Source: Quadrisphaera setariae (GTDB lineage Bacteria; Actinomycetota; Actinomycetes; Actinomycetales; Quadrisphaeraceae). From it: 64,000 nt of DNA. Positions within the stretch are counted from its first letter, which is position 1, and the number at the start of each line of letters is the position of its first letter. Where the stretch lies: positions 62,001 through 126,000 of the forward strand of contig NZ_VKAC01000010.1 of the NCBI RefSeq assembly GCF_008041935.1. Reading direction: 5' to 3'. Made by a program: the position numbers and the translations under genes. This document shows, piece after piece, positions 42,499-53,700 of the stretch. A model generated the notes under the pieces. It was not told where the DNA came from and did not search any database. It saw only the letters and a program-made list of their open reading frames with translations.

Positions 42499-43158
42499 GT
42501 GTCTCGTGCGCCCGAGCGGTCCTCGGAGCGGTCCTCGGAGCGCTCTGCGGAGTGGACGGCGGCCCAGCGGCGCACGCTGTTCGCGGGCGTCGGCGCGTCG
42601 GCGCTCGACGCGTTCGACTGCTTCGTGCTCGTGTTCGTCCTCTCGACCCCGGCGACCTCGCTGCACGTGACGGTCGTGACGGCCGCGCTGGCCATCACCT
42701 CCACGCTGCTCGTGCGGCCCGTGGGTGCGGTCCTCTGCGGGCCGCTCGCCGTCCTGCCGGGGTTCGTCCACCAGCTGGGCGACGTCATCGCCTCGCCCGG
42801 CGCGACCCTGCAGGCGTCCACCGCCTCCTCCCGCGGCGGGGACCACGGCCTGGCGCTCGCGGTGGTCGCAGGGGCGGTGGCGGTGGTCATCGTCGTCCTC
42901 ACGTCCTCCAGCCGTGAGACCCGGGGGCGGACCTCGACCGGTCCCGCGGTCGCGCAGCACGCCGGGTCGTCCACCGCGTGGCCGTGGCCGCCCGCGACGC
43001 CACCCGAACGGGCGATCCACCCTCCCCGCGCCGGTGCCGATGCTCATCAGGGGACACCAGGGGAGGTGGAGGAGCATGACGGGCATCACGGGGGCGACAC
43101 CCGGGGCGGCACCTCGTCCGGCGGGGGGCGTCGCGTCGTGGGAGAGGGCCGTGCGTGA
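42499..43158 (+). pseudogene. Relic of an SHS-type MFS carboxylate transporter, middle deleted
   Basis: From GTG at 42499 (GGAGG eight bases upstream), the first 80 residues match the start of lactate/sialate-type MFS permeases (EWTAAQRRTLFA, ALDAFDCFVLVFVLS, ALAITSTLLVRPVGAVL). The frame then jumps at about 42740-42755 to the family C-terminus (VHQLGDVIASPGATLQASTA, GLALAVVAGAVAVVIVVLTS, RETRG). Some 250-300 residues including most membrane helices are missing. Homology ends near 42927 and the frame runs on without meaning to 43158. A working transporter is very unlikely. Confidence 0.75.
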
Positions 43159-43438
43159 TGCCGGCAGCGCCTACGACAGGGCTGCCGAGCGCCTGCGGAG
43201 CTCCACCGTCCCCCCGGGCTCCGACGACGCCGGCGCCCGCGCTCGCGACAACGCCGCGGCGGTGCAGCTCGCCGCCGCCAGGCTCGCCTCCGCCCAGGCG
43301 GCGCTCACCCAGGCCAGAGCGGCCGCCGCCGAGCGCCAGGCCCAGCACCAGGCCCAGCGGCAGGCCGAGGACGTGCGACCGGCCGCGGCTGAGCGCGCGG
43401 AGGGCGCCCCGCAGGGGCGGCTCGACACCTACCTCTGA
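43076..43438 (+). CDS. Small hypothetical Ala-rich helical protein
   Basis: 120 residues from an ATG with an excellent GGAGGTGGAGG ribosome site. From residue 20 the sequence is a continuous charged Ala/Gln/Arg helix (SWERAVRDAGSAYDRAAERL, AAARLASAQAALTQARAAAA), likely a coiled coil, with no membrane segment or known domain. I do not recognise the family. It overlaps the meaningless tail of the transporter relic. Confidence 0.5.
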   Translation: MTGITGATPGAAPRPAGGVASWERAVRDAGSAYDRAAERLRSSTVPPGSDDAGARARDNAAAVQLAAARLASAQAALTQARAAAAERQAQHQAQRQAEDVRPAAAERAEGAPQGRLDTYL

Positions 43439-43485
43439 CAGCGGGGGTGCGGGTGCGGGGCAGCACCAGCACCCGGTCGTCGGCT

Positions 43486-44087
43486 TCAGGAGGTGACCGT
43501 CGCGTCCCGGGGACCGTGGCGCAGCGAGTACTCCACACGGGAGAGCGCGAAGGCGTGGCGTCCCGACGGCCGGTACTCCAGGCGCACCGCCCCGGTCCTC
43601 AGCGCCCTGCGGACGTCGACGGGCGCCCCTGGCTCGGTCCCGAGGCGGACGACCGCCGTTCCCGGGCCGAGGAACGACCCACCCCTCGGCAGGAGGTCCA
43701 CGGCGGGAACGCTGTAGGTGAGGGTGCTCGCGCCTCGTGCTCCACGGCACGACCCCTCACCGCCGTGCGGCTGGGCACCGCGACCAAGGGCTGCCACTGG
43801 TCGGCGTCAGCGCAGCTCACCAGCGCGACGACCTGCACGGTGACCGTCGCTGGACGTGAGGGCGGTGACGGGTCGGGCGCTGCACCCGCGTCCACCGCCA
43901 CGACCCCGGGACCCTGCGGCACCGAGGCGCTGGGCGCCGCGAGGGCGAGCGGCAGCAGGACGACGAGCAGGCCCACGGCGGTCGTGCGGACGACCGACCG
44001 GCGACCGACCTGCGTCGGCCGGTGCGGTCGTCGGACCGACCGACGGTCGCCTCCTGTCGCTCCGGGACGTCGTGCGGGTGGCGCCAT
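43486..44087 (-). pseudogene. Secreted-protein gene with a probable frameshift
   Basis: The ATG at 44087 has a strong GGGAGGACGAGG upstream and begins a basic N-terminus and signal peptide (VVRTTAVGLLVVLLPLALAA), then ATVTVQVVALVSCADADQWQ. Near 43730-43745 the frame loses protein-like character, while the next frame carries a plausible C-terminal part (STLTYSVPAVDLLPRGGSFL, GTAVVRLGTEPGAPVDVRRA, RVEYSLRHGPRDATV). A one- or two-base shift around 43740 would join them into about 200 residues. It may be a true mutation or a sequencing error. No family recognised. Confidence 0.45.
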
Positions 44088-44125
44088 GCCTCGTCCTCCC
44101 TGTCCTTCCGGCCGCGTGGACCGCC

Positions 44126-44269
44126 TCAGTGCTGGGGGAGGAGCAGCGCGGCGAGGAGCACGAGCAGCGCTGCGCACACCGTGCCGGCCTGGAGGCAGGC
44201 GGTGCGGCGCTGGGAGCGGCGGACCCCCTCCGCAGCGGAGGGGGCAGGAGCTGCGGTGCTGGTGCTCAT
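44126..44269 (-). CDS. Possible tiny membrane protein
   Basis: 47 residues: a polar N-terminus (MSTSTAAPAPSAAEGVRRSQ) and one membrane helix (AGTVCAALLVLLAALLLPQ). It is placed directly upstream of, and in the same direction as, the frameshifted secreted-protein gene. No clear ribosome site is visible, so the call is tentative. Confidence 0.35.
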   Translation of the reverse strand: MSTSTAAPAPSAAEGVRRSQRRTACLQAGTVCAALLVLLAALLLPQH

Positions 44270-44593
44270 GGTCGGTGTCCACTTCGTGACGGGATCAGGC
44301 GGTCCCCCCGAGGGTGCGGTGGCGCGGCGCCTGAGCGGATCCGCCTGGGGGCTGCGGGTCGGTCCTCCGGGCCCCGACCCGGGGTGGAGGGCGCGCGACC
44401 GGAGGACGACGCGGCCCGTGCCGCTGGTCGACGCCCGGTGACCTCCACCAGCCGGCGACGACCAGGGTGAGGTGGGCTCGCCGAGGGTGCCGGCCGTCCT
44501 CCTCCTGGGGGCCTCGAGACGTGGGGGATGCTGGGCGGGAGCGTCCGAGCAGCAGTCCGAGCGACTGCTCCTGCCCACCACCGGAGGTGGCGC
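44270..44593. other. 324-base gap before the FAD/Fe-S oxidase gene
   Basis: No gene is supported. About 25-50 bases before the oxidase start there is a GTCCGAGC direct repeat within an imperfect dyad (GAGCAG...CTGCTC, 44547-44570) that could be a regulator site. No promoter consensus is visible. Confidence 0.35.
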
Positions 44594-47491
44594 GTGACCA
44601 GCCCGACCCCGACCCCGCTCGCCGGCCCGGTGACCACCCCGGTGACCAGCCCGGCGCTGCCCACCACCCCGCTGGAGGCCGCATCCGGCACCGAGCGGTG
44701 GGCGCCGGGCCTCACCGCGAGCCGTCGTGAGCTCGACCGCCGCGCCCGCGCCCACGACGCCTCCCACTACCTGCTGGTGCCGCGGGTCGTGGCCACCGCC
44801 CGCGACGCCGCCGGGGTGGCCGCGGCGATGGCCAGGGCCAGCGAGCTGGGGATGTGCGTGACGTTCCGCTCCGGGGGCACGAGCCTGTCCGGGCAGGGCG
44901 TCACCGACGGGCTGCTCCTGGACGTCCGCGCCGGGTTCCGCGGGGTGGAGGTGGGCGACGGCGGGCTCACCGTGCGCGCCCAGCCCGGCGCCACCGTGCG
45001 CGAGGTCAACGCGCGCCTCGCCCGCCACCGGCGCGCGCTCGGCCCGGACCCGGCCAGCGAGGTCGCCTGCACCGTCGGCGGCGTGGTGGCCAACAACTCC
45101 AGCGGCATGGCCTGCGGCACCACCGCCAACACCTACCGGACGCTGCGCGCGATGACCGCGGTGCTCGCCGACGGCACCGTGGTGGACTCCGCAGCTCCCG
45201 ACGCCGACGCGCGCCTGCTGCGAGACCGGCCCGACCTGCACCGCGGCCTGCTCGCGCTGCGCGAGCTGCTCCTGTCCGACCCCGCCGCCGTCGCCGAGGT
45301 GCGGCGGCAGTTCTCGATGAAGAACACCATGGGGTACGGCATCAACGCCCTGCTCGACCACGACACCGCCGTCGAGGTCCTCACCCACCTCGTGGTGGGC
45401 AGCGAGGGCACGCTCGCCTTCGTCGCGGAGGCGACGTTCGACACCGTTCCGGTGCACCCCCACGTCGCCACGGGCCTGCTGGTCTTCACCGACCTCGAAG
45501 GTGCCACCGGTGCCCTGCCGGCGCTGGTGGGCGCCGGGGTGGCCACCGCCGAGCTCATGGACGCCGCCTCGCTGCGGGTGGCGCAGGGGCTGGGCGACGT
45601 CCCGCCCGAGATCGCAGCCGTCGAGGTGGTCGACCACGCGGCCCTCCTCGTGGAGCTGCAGGCGGCCACCCCCGAGGCGCTGGAGGACGCGCGCGGCGCG
45701 CTGGCGCTGGTGCTGGCGGGCCTGCCGCTGGTGAGCCCGGCCGCGCTGACCTCGGACCCGGCGCGGCGCGCCGGCCTGTGGCACGTGCGCAAGGGCCTCT
45801 ACACCGCCGTCGCCGGTGCGCGGCCGTCAGGGACCACCGCGCTGCTGGAGGACGTCGTCGTCCCCGTCGACCGCCTCCTCGACACCTGCCGGGGTCTGAC
45901 GAGCCTGCTGGACGAGCACGGCTACGACGGCTCGGTGATCTTCGGGCACGCCAAGGACGGCAACATCCACTTCCTCGTCAACGAGCGCTTCGACGACCCC
46001 GCCGCCCTGGCCCGGTACCAGCGCTTCACCGCCGACCTGGTCGACCTCGTGCTCGGCGCCGGTGGCTCCCTCAAGGCCGAGCACGGCACCGGCCGGATCA
46101 TGGCGCCGTTCGTGCGGCGCCAGTACGGGCCCTTCCTGCACGACCTCATGCTCGAGGTGAAGCGCCTCTTCGACCCCGCCGGGCTGCTCAACCCGGGCGT
46201 GGTGGTCGAGCACCGCCCCGACGCGTGGCTCCACCACCTCAAGACGGTGCCGACCGTGGAGGAGGAGGTCGACAGGTGCGTGGAGTGCGGCTACTGCGAA
46301 CCCGCCTGCCCCAGCAAGGACCTCACCCTCACCCCGCGGCAGCGGATCGTGCTGCGCCGCGAGGCCGCCGCGGCCCGGGCCGCCGGCGACGACGACCTCG
46401 CCGCCGCCCTCGAGGCCGACTACGACTACGCCGGTCTGCAGACCTGCGCCGTGGACGGGCTGTGCGCCTCGGCGTGCCCGGTCGGGATCAACACCGGCGA
46501 CCTCGTGCGCCGGCTGCGCGCCGAGCAGGCGCCCGCCGCCCTGGACCGCGCCTGGGCGGGAGCCGCCCGTCACTGGGGCGCCGCCACGCGGGCCGGCGGT
46601 GCGGCCCTGACCGCTGCCTCGCTGCTGCCCGCTCCGCTCGTGCGCGCGGCGACCAGCGCCGCGCGCGCGGTGGCAGGCGCCGACCGGGTGCCCTCCTACG
46701 AGCCCGAGCTGCCCCGCGGCGGCCGCGCCCGTCCGGTGCTGGGCGGCGCCGCCCGGTCCGAGCGAGCCGAGGCGGTGCTCTTCGCCGCGTGCCTCGGCGC
46801 GCTGTTCGGGCCCACCGCCGGAGCGCCGGCCCAGCCGCAGAAGCCCGGCGGCGGAGCCGCGCAGGCGCTGGTGGCCCTCGCGGAGCGCGCCGGTGTCGTG
46901 CTCGTGACCCCTGAGCAGCCGGGCTCGCTGTGCTGCGGCACGCCGTGGAAGTCCAAGGGCCTGGCCAGCGGGTACGAGGAGGTCGCCGAGGCGGTGGTCC
47001 CCGCCCTGGTGGAGGCCACCCGGGGTGGCGAGCTGCCGGTGGTGTGCGACGCCGCCTCCTGCGCCGAGGGGCTGGTGCAGCTGCTGCGCTCGCGGGCCCC
47101 GCGGGTGCAGGTGCTCGACGCGACGCAGTTCGCGGCGGACCACCTGCTGGGGCGGCTGGTGGTGCGCCGGCGCCTCGGCTCGGTGGTGCTGCACCCCACC
47201 TGCTCGACGACGACGGCGGGCACCACCGCGGCGATGCGGTCCGTCGCGGAGGCGTTCGCCGACGAGGTGGTGGTGCCGGCTGCGTGGGGCTGCTGCGCCT
47301 ACGCGGGGGACCGCGGGCTGCTGCACCCCGAGCTGACCGCCAGCGCCACGGCCCGCGAGGCGCAGGAGGTGCTGGCGCGCCCCTTCGACGCGCACGCCTC
47401 GGCCAACCGCACCTGCGAGCTGGGCATGACCCGAGCCACGGGCCGGCCCTACCAGCACGTGATGGAGCTGCTGGAGGCCGCGACCCGCTGA
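44594..47491 (+). CDS. FAD-linked oxidase with 4Fe-4S and CCG domains (D-lactate dehydrogenase type)
   Basis: 965 residues from GTG with GGAGGTGG upstream. Order of domains: FAD-binding PCMH (VTFRSGGTSLSGQGVTDG, TVGGVVANNSSGMACGTTAN), FAD-oxidase C-terminal domain (IFGHAKDGNIHFLVN, EHGTGRIMAPFV), two 4Fe-4S motifs (CVECGYCEPACPSKD, CAVDGLCASACPVG) and two CCG-type cysteine motifs (LCCGTPWKSKG, GCCAYAGDRG). This matches the YdiJ/Dld-like quinone-linked D-2-hydroxyacid dehydrogenases. D-lactate is the likely substrate, fitting the ruined lactate-type permease nearby. Twelve-base tandem repeats span the stop codon. Confidence 0.88.
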   Translation: MTSPTPTPLAGPVTTPVTSPALPTTPLEAASGTERWAPGLTASRRELDRRARAHDASHYLLVPRVVATARDAAGVAAAMARASELGMCVTFRSGGTSLSGQGVTDGLLLDVRAGFRGVEVGDGGLTVRAQPGATVREVNARLARHRRALGPDPASEVACTVGGVVANNSSGMACGTTANTYRTLRAMTAVLADGTVVDSAAPDADARLLRDRPDLHRGLLALRELLLSDPAAVAEVRRQFSMKNTMGYGINALLDHDTAVEVLTHLVVGSEGTLAFVAEATFDTVPVHPHVATGLLVFTDLEGATGALPALVGAGVATAELMDAASLRVAQGLGDVPPEIAAVEVVDHAALLVELQAATPEALEDARGALALVLAGLPLVSPAALTSDPARRAGLWHVRKGLYTAVAGARPSGTTALLEDVVVPVDRLLDTCRGLTSLLDEHGYDGSVIFGHAKDGNIHFLVNERFDDPAALARYQRFTADLVDLVLGAGGSLKAEHGTGRIMAPFVRRQYGPFLHDLMLEVKRLFDPAGLLNPGVVVEHRPDAWLHHLKTVPTVEEEVDRCVECGYCEPACPSKDLTLTPRQRIVLRREAAAARAAGDDDLAAALEADYDYAGLQTCAVDGLCASACPVGINTGDLVRRLRAEQAPAALDRAWAGAARHWGAATRAGGAALTAASLLPAPLVRAATSAARAVAGADRVPSYEPELPRGGRARPVLGGAARSERAEAVLFAACLGALFGPTAGAPAQPQKPGGGAAQALVALAERAGVVLVTPEQPGSLCCGTPWKSKGLASGYEEVAEAVVPALVEATRGGELPVVCDAASCAEGLVQLLRSRAPRVQVLDATQFAADHLLGRLVVRRRLGSVVLHPTCSTTTAGTTAAMRSVAEAFADEVVVPAAWGCCAYAGDRGLLHPELTASATAREAQEVLARPFDAHASANRTCELGMTRATGRPYQHVMELLEAATR

Positions 47492-47523
47492 CCGACCTGC
47501 TGACCGACCCGCTGACCGACCGG
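47488..47523 (+). repeat. Three 12-base tandem repeats at the oxidase stop
   Basis: CTGACCGACCTG, CTGACCGACCCG and CTGACCGACCGG lie head to tail at 47488-47523. The first contains the stop codon, so the array extends from the coding end into the gap before furA. Confidence 0.8.
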
Positions 47524-47572
47524 TCGGCGGAGGCTGCGAGGTCACCGCACGTCCACCTCGACGTCCCCCTCA

Positions 47573-47597
47573 GATCTTGACTCGTTCAGGAACAGCG
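47573..47597 (+). promoter_or_regulatory. Possible FurA autoregulatory box
   Basis: The segment GATCTTGACTCGTTCAGGAA just upstream of furA resembles, from memory, the FurA operator of mycobacteria and streptomycetes (ATCTTGACT-type core). TTGACT could also serve as a -35. Its place 20-40 bases before the furA start fits autorepression of furA-katG. Confidence 0.45.
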
Positions 47598-47613
47598 ACC
47601 AGGATCGACCCCG

Positions 47614-50344
<2,731 letters not shown>

Positions 50345-50351
50345 CGGGCAG

Positions 50352-50387
50352 CGACCGCGCCCCGGCCACCCGGCCGGGGCGCGGTCG
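50352..50387 (+). terminator. Hairpin terminator after katG
   Basis: Two perfect 16-base arms (50352-50367 and 50372-50387) with loop ACCC, seven bases past the katG stop. Confidence 0.8.
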
Positions 50388-50421
50388 TGCTCCAGGCGGG
50401 CCCCGTCCCCCAGGATGAGGC

Positions 50422-50757
50422 GTGCCGCTGAGGTCCGCCGCCCTGTTCGCCGTCGCCGCCGCGCTGGAGATCGGCGGTGCCTGGCTGGTCTGGCAGGGGG
50501 TCAGGGAGCACCGCGGCTGGCTGTGGGCCGGAGCCGGCGCGGTCGCCCTCGGCCTGTACGGGTTCGCCGCCGCGCTGCAGCCCAGCGCGGAGTTCGGCCG
50601 GGTGCTGGCGGCGTACAGCGGTGTCTTCATCGCGGGCTCGCTGGCCTGGGCCGCCGTGGCCGACGGCTACCGGCCCGACAGGTACGACCTGGTCGGCGCG
50701 GCGGTCTGCCTGGTCGGCGCCGCTGTGATCGTGTGGGCTCCTCGCGGTGCCGCGTGA
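50422..50757 (+). CDS. YnfA/UPF0060 family membrane protein
   Basis: 111 residues from GTG. Four membrane helices with the family motifs [53 protein letters not shown] and [20 protein letters not shown]. The YnfA family is small, widespread and of uncertain function, sometimes grouped with small multidrug transporters. Length matches the family. Confidence 0.93.
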   Translation: MPLRSAALFAVAAALEIGGAWLVWQGVREHRGWLWAGAGAVALGLYGFAAALQPSAEFGRVLAAYSGVFIAGSLAWAAVADGYRPDRYDLVGAAVCLVGAAVIVWAPRGAA

Positions 50758-50764
50758 GCGGGCG

Positions 50765-51421
50765 TCAGCAGCCCAGGTCGACGTCGTCCAGGCGCACCCG
50801 CCCGGCGACGACGTCCGCAGCGACCTCCTGGATGGTGGCCCCGGTCGCGAAGGCGTAGGCGCGGAGCCTGGCCAGCGCGTCGGCCTCCCCGAGACCGAGC
50901 CTCACGCGCAGCATCCCCAGCAGCACCGGCAGGTCGTCGGCGGCGACGTCGGCGAAGAGGTCACCGCGCGAGCCGCGTGCCAGCAGCAGCCGCACCAGGA
51001 CGTCGCCGAGGCGCTGCAGCACGAGGACCTCGGCGCTGGTGAAGGGGGCCACGGTGTCGCGGCCCACCGAGAGGACCCCCAGCGCAGCCCTCTCCGACCC
51101 GGGGGAGAGCAGCGGCACGGACGCGGTCGAGCGGACCGGGAAGTCGTCAGGGGCGCAGCTCAGGAGCAGCTGCCACGGTGTCCCGGCGGCGCGCAGGTCG
51201 TCGACGAGCACGGGGGCGCCGCACTGCAGGGCGTCGCGGCAGGGGCCCTGCTCCAGGCTCTCCTGGAAGTTGTCGAACCGCTGGAGCGTGAGGTCGGACC
51301 CCGCCAGCGGCAGCTTGCGCTCGGGGTCGACGACCACCGAGACGGCCACGCGGTCCCAGCCCACCACGGGTTCCACGGCAGCGCACAGGGCCAGCTCCGG
51401 GGAGGTGGCGCTGCGGTGCAC
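50765..51421 (-). CDS. GAF-ANTAR regulatory protein
   Basis: 218 residues from GTG at 51421; the frame is open further left but reads antisense to the STAS gene. A GAF-like sensor domain covers about 1-150 (GWDRVAVSVVVDPERKLPLA, SVPLLSPGSERAALGVLSVG). The last 60 residues are an ANTAR-type RNA-binding domain (LLGMLRVRLGLGEADALARL, AYAFATGATIQEVAADVVAG). ANTAR proteins prevent transcription termination by binding leader hairpins. Divergent from the STAS gene, with 97 bases between. The start lacks a well-placed ribosome site. Confidence 0.8.
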   Translation of the reverse strand: MHRSATSPELALCAAVEPVVGWDRVAVSVVVDPERKLPLAGSDLTLQRFDNFQESLEQGPCRDALQCGAPVLVDDLRAAGTPWQLLLSCAPDDFPVRSTASVPLLSPGSERAALGVLSVGRDTVAPFTSAEVLVLQRLGDVLVRLLLARGSRGDLFADVAADDLPVLLGMLRVRLGLGEADALARLRAYAFATGATIQEVAADVVAGRVRLDDVDLGC

Positions 51422-51518
51422 CCCTCCACCCTGGCACCCGTTGTCGCAGGAGGCGGGGCGGCCTACCGTGGGTGCGGGTCGAGGCAGCGGCCCCGGACGA
51501 CTCACCGGCGAGGCCTCC

Positions 51519-52034
51519 GTGCGACAGCACCCCCTCCAGAACGCCACCCACCACCGCCCGGCCCACCTCGGCCGGCCCGTCCAGCCCGGCCAGCACGCGC
51601 TCCGGTCCGACGGCGGACCCGACGACCTCGCAGCGCCTGCGGCCACCTCCGTCGCCGCCGTGATCCTGCGCTGGTCGGGTGGGCGACCCGTCGTCGGCCT
51701 GTCCGGTGAGGTGGACGTCTCCACGGCCGCCCAGCTGCGCTCGGTCGCAGCACTGCTGGAGCGCCACGGGCACCGGGCCGCGGTCGACGCCTCCGGGGTC
51801 ACCTTCCTCGACGCGGCTGGCCTGCACGCGCTGGTGGAGCTGGCCGGTCCCGGGGGGTCGCTGCTCGTGCTGCGGCCCAGCCCGGCCGTCCTGCGCCTGC
51901 TGGACCTGCTCGAGCTCAGCGGGGTCGGTCCGGCCGTGCTGCGCGCCGGGCCGCGCGAGGAGGCGGTCGTCCTGCGCGAGACCGCAGCGGTGACCGTCCC
52001 GCGACCGTCCCGGGACCGGCCGACCGGCGGCTGA
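51519..52034 (+). CDS. STAS-domain protein (anti-sigma factor antagonist type)
   Basis: 171 residues from GTG at 51519 with GAGG five bases upstream. The conserved part is residues about 48-150: VVGLSGEVDVSTAAQLRSVA, then AAVDASGVTFLDAAGLHALV with a Thr instead of the usual Ser before F-L-D-A. That Ser/Thr is the phosphorylation site in SpoIIAA-like proteins. It is likely a partner of an RsbW-type kinase not seen here. The N-terminal 45 residues are unlike the family. Confidence 0.8.
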   Translation: MRQHPLQNATHHRPAHLGRPVQPGQHALRSDGGPDDLAAPAATSVAAVILRWSGGRPVVGLSGEVDVSTAAQLRSVAALLERHGHRAAVDASGVTFLDAAGLHALVELAGPGGSLLVLRPSPAVLRLLDLLELSGVGPAVLRAGPREEAVVLRETAAVTVPRPSRDRPTGG

Positions 52035-52053
52035 GCCGCCGGCTGCCCGCGGG

Positions 52054-52503
52054 TCAGCCCCGCCCGGAGGCGCTCCGCCCGACCACCAGCGCCTCCAGGC
52101 GGGACAGCGTCTCGGTGTTGCGCGCACCGATGAGCGGCGTCCGCAGGAGCCGGGGCACCAGCCGCCCCGGGCCCTCGACGGCGTCCTCGGTGAGCCGGAC
52201 CAGCGTGCCGCCGTCGCGGGGGACCAGGTCGAAGACCACCCGCGCCCCGCCCAGCGGCCAGCTGCGCGCGGTGAGCACCAGCCGGTGCGGAGCGTCGGCC
52301 TCCTCGCTGGTGGTGCTGCCGCGCCGCAGCAGCGGCCACGCCCCCACCACCGGGTGCAGGCGCGTGCCCGGCCGCGGCCACCCCGGGTCGACCCGCCGCA
52401 CGTGCGCGGAGCCCACCACGAAGTCCGCGTAGCTCCACCCGTCGGCCAGCAGCTCCCACACGGCCTCGGGCGGCGCCGCCACCCAGCGCTCCCGGACGCT
52501 CAC
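52054..52503 (-). CDS. SRPBCC (START-like) family protein
   Basis: 149 residues from GTG. The polyketide-cyclase/SRPBCC fold is suggested by VRERWVAAPPEAVWELLADG at the start, FVVGSAHVRRVDPGWPRPGT in the middle and GTLVRLTEDAVEGPG followed by a long C-terminal helix (NTETLSRLEALVVGR). These proteins bind hydrophobic ligands; the substrate is unknown. The frame runs further left inside the manganese catalase gene and is not coding there. Confidence 0.8.
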   Translation of the reverse strand: MSVRERWVAAPPEAVWELLADGWSYADFVVGSAHVRRVDPGWPRPGTRLHPVVGAWPLLRRGSTTSEEADAPHRLVLTARSWPLGGARVVFDLVPRDGGTLVRLTEDAVEGPGRLVPRLLRTPLIGARNTETLSRLEALVVGRSASGRG

Positions 52504-52531
52504 CTCGTCGCCGCCCTGATCTGGCCGCGGC

Positions 52532-53449
52532 TCAGGTGAGCGCGTCCTTGATCTTGGTGGCGACGTTCTTGGCGCCCTGCACCCGGGCGCCGGCCGCGTC
52601 ACCGGGGGTGCCCGGGCCCTGGTCGCCGTCGTAGGTGGAGAACAGCTCCGGGTCCGGCGGCGGCAGCAGACCGTCGTCGTCGGTGAGGAAGGCGGGCTCC
52701 GGGAGGTACTCGATCGGCTGGTCACCCACCAGCGCGGTCCCGGAGGCCCAGCGGCCCTCACCGGCCGCGCTCCCGTCGAGGGAGAACGACCAGAAGGTGT
52801 GGTTCTGCTGCTGGTCCTCCTCGCTGCCGCGGGAGTCCTCCAGGACGTCGGCCAGGCCGTCGTCGACCAGCTGCTGGATGCCGAGCAGCCACTGCTGCTG
52901 GTGGAAGGTGTCGCGGGCGAGGTTGAACTGGAGCATCGCCTTGACGCCCGGGTCGTCGGTCATGCCGTACAGGCGCGAGGTCTGCAGCCGGCTCTGGGCC
53001 TCGGCGGCGACGTTGGAGCGGAAGTCCGTCAGCAGGTTGCCGGACGCGACGATGTACCCGGCGTTCCACGGCACGCCCTGGCTGTTGGTGGGCATCGCGC
53101 CGCCGCCGGCCACGATCGCGTGGTGCGGGTTCTGTCCGCCGATGACGGCGGCGAGCACGGGGTTGGTGGCCACGGCCTTCTCGGTCACCTCGGCCGGAGC
53201 GCCCTCCAGGAGGCGCGCGACCATGGTGGTCAGCATCTCGACGTGCCCGATCTCCTCGGTCCCGATGTCCATGATCATGTCTTTGTACTTGCCGGGCATC
53301 CGGCAGTTGAAGCCCTGGAACAGGTACTGCATCATCACGGTCATCTCGCCGAACTGGCCGCCGATCAGCTCCTGCACCTTCATCGCGTACAGGGCGTCGG
53401 GCTTCTCGGGCTTGGCGGAGAACTGCAGCTGGTGGGAGTAGCGGAACAC
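52532..53449 (-). CDS. Manganese catalase
   Basis: 305 residues from GTG. The non-heme dimanganese catalase signature is clear: MKVQELIGGQFGEMTVMMQY, DIGTEEIGHVEMLTTMVARL with the metal-binding Glu and His, GYIVASGNLLTDFRSNVAAE and RDTFHQQQWLLGIQQL. It gives heme-independent peroxide protection and complements KatG 3 kb away. The C-terminal tail (GAKNVATKIKDALT) is typical. The neighbouring SRPBCC gene lies 28 bases downstream on the same strand. Confidence 0.95.
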   Translation of the reverse strand: MFRYSHQLQFSAKPEKPDALYAMKVQELIGGQFGEMTVMMQYLFQGFNCRMPGKYKDMIMDIGTEEIGHVEMLTTMVARLLEGAPAEVTEKAVATNPVLAAVIGGQNPHHAIVAGGGAMPTNSQGVPWNAGYIVASGNLLTDFRSNVAAEAQSRLQTSRLYGMTDDPGVKAMLQFNLARDTFHQQQWLLGIQQLVDDGLADVLEDSRGSEEDQQQNHTFWSFSLDGSAAGEGRWASGTALVGDQPIEYLPEPAFLTDDDGLLPPPDPELFSTYDGDQGPGTPGDAAGARVQGAKNVATKIKDALT

Positions 53450-53624
53450 GGGTCCCCCTCGGGACGGGTGGTCCGCGCAGCGCGCGACGGCGGCGTGCGA
53501 GACCCGGGCGGGGCGGGCTGCGGCGGACCGTGGCGGCCGTGGTGTCGACCGCTCCCGACGCTAGGCCGACCACCCCGCTGGCGCACGCCGGGTGCTGCAG
53601 ACGCGGTCCGTCTCCACAGAGGGG

Positions 53625-53652
53625 GTCAAGAAGGAGGGCGGGGCGCCGATGG
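53625..53652 (+). promoter_or_regulatory. Sigma-28/FliA-type promoter before GGDEF-EAL gene
   Basis: GTCA at 53625-53628 (GTCAAG), 16 bases, GCCGATGG at 53645-53652. The -10 octamer equals that of the flbD motif. The gene starts 48 bases further on. This ties the enzyme to the motility regulon. Confidence 0.55.
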
Positions 53653-53700
53653 AGGGATGAGCGCCGCACCCGCTGCGCTCGACCCCCCGGGAGGACGACG

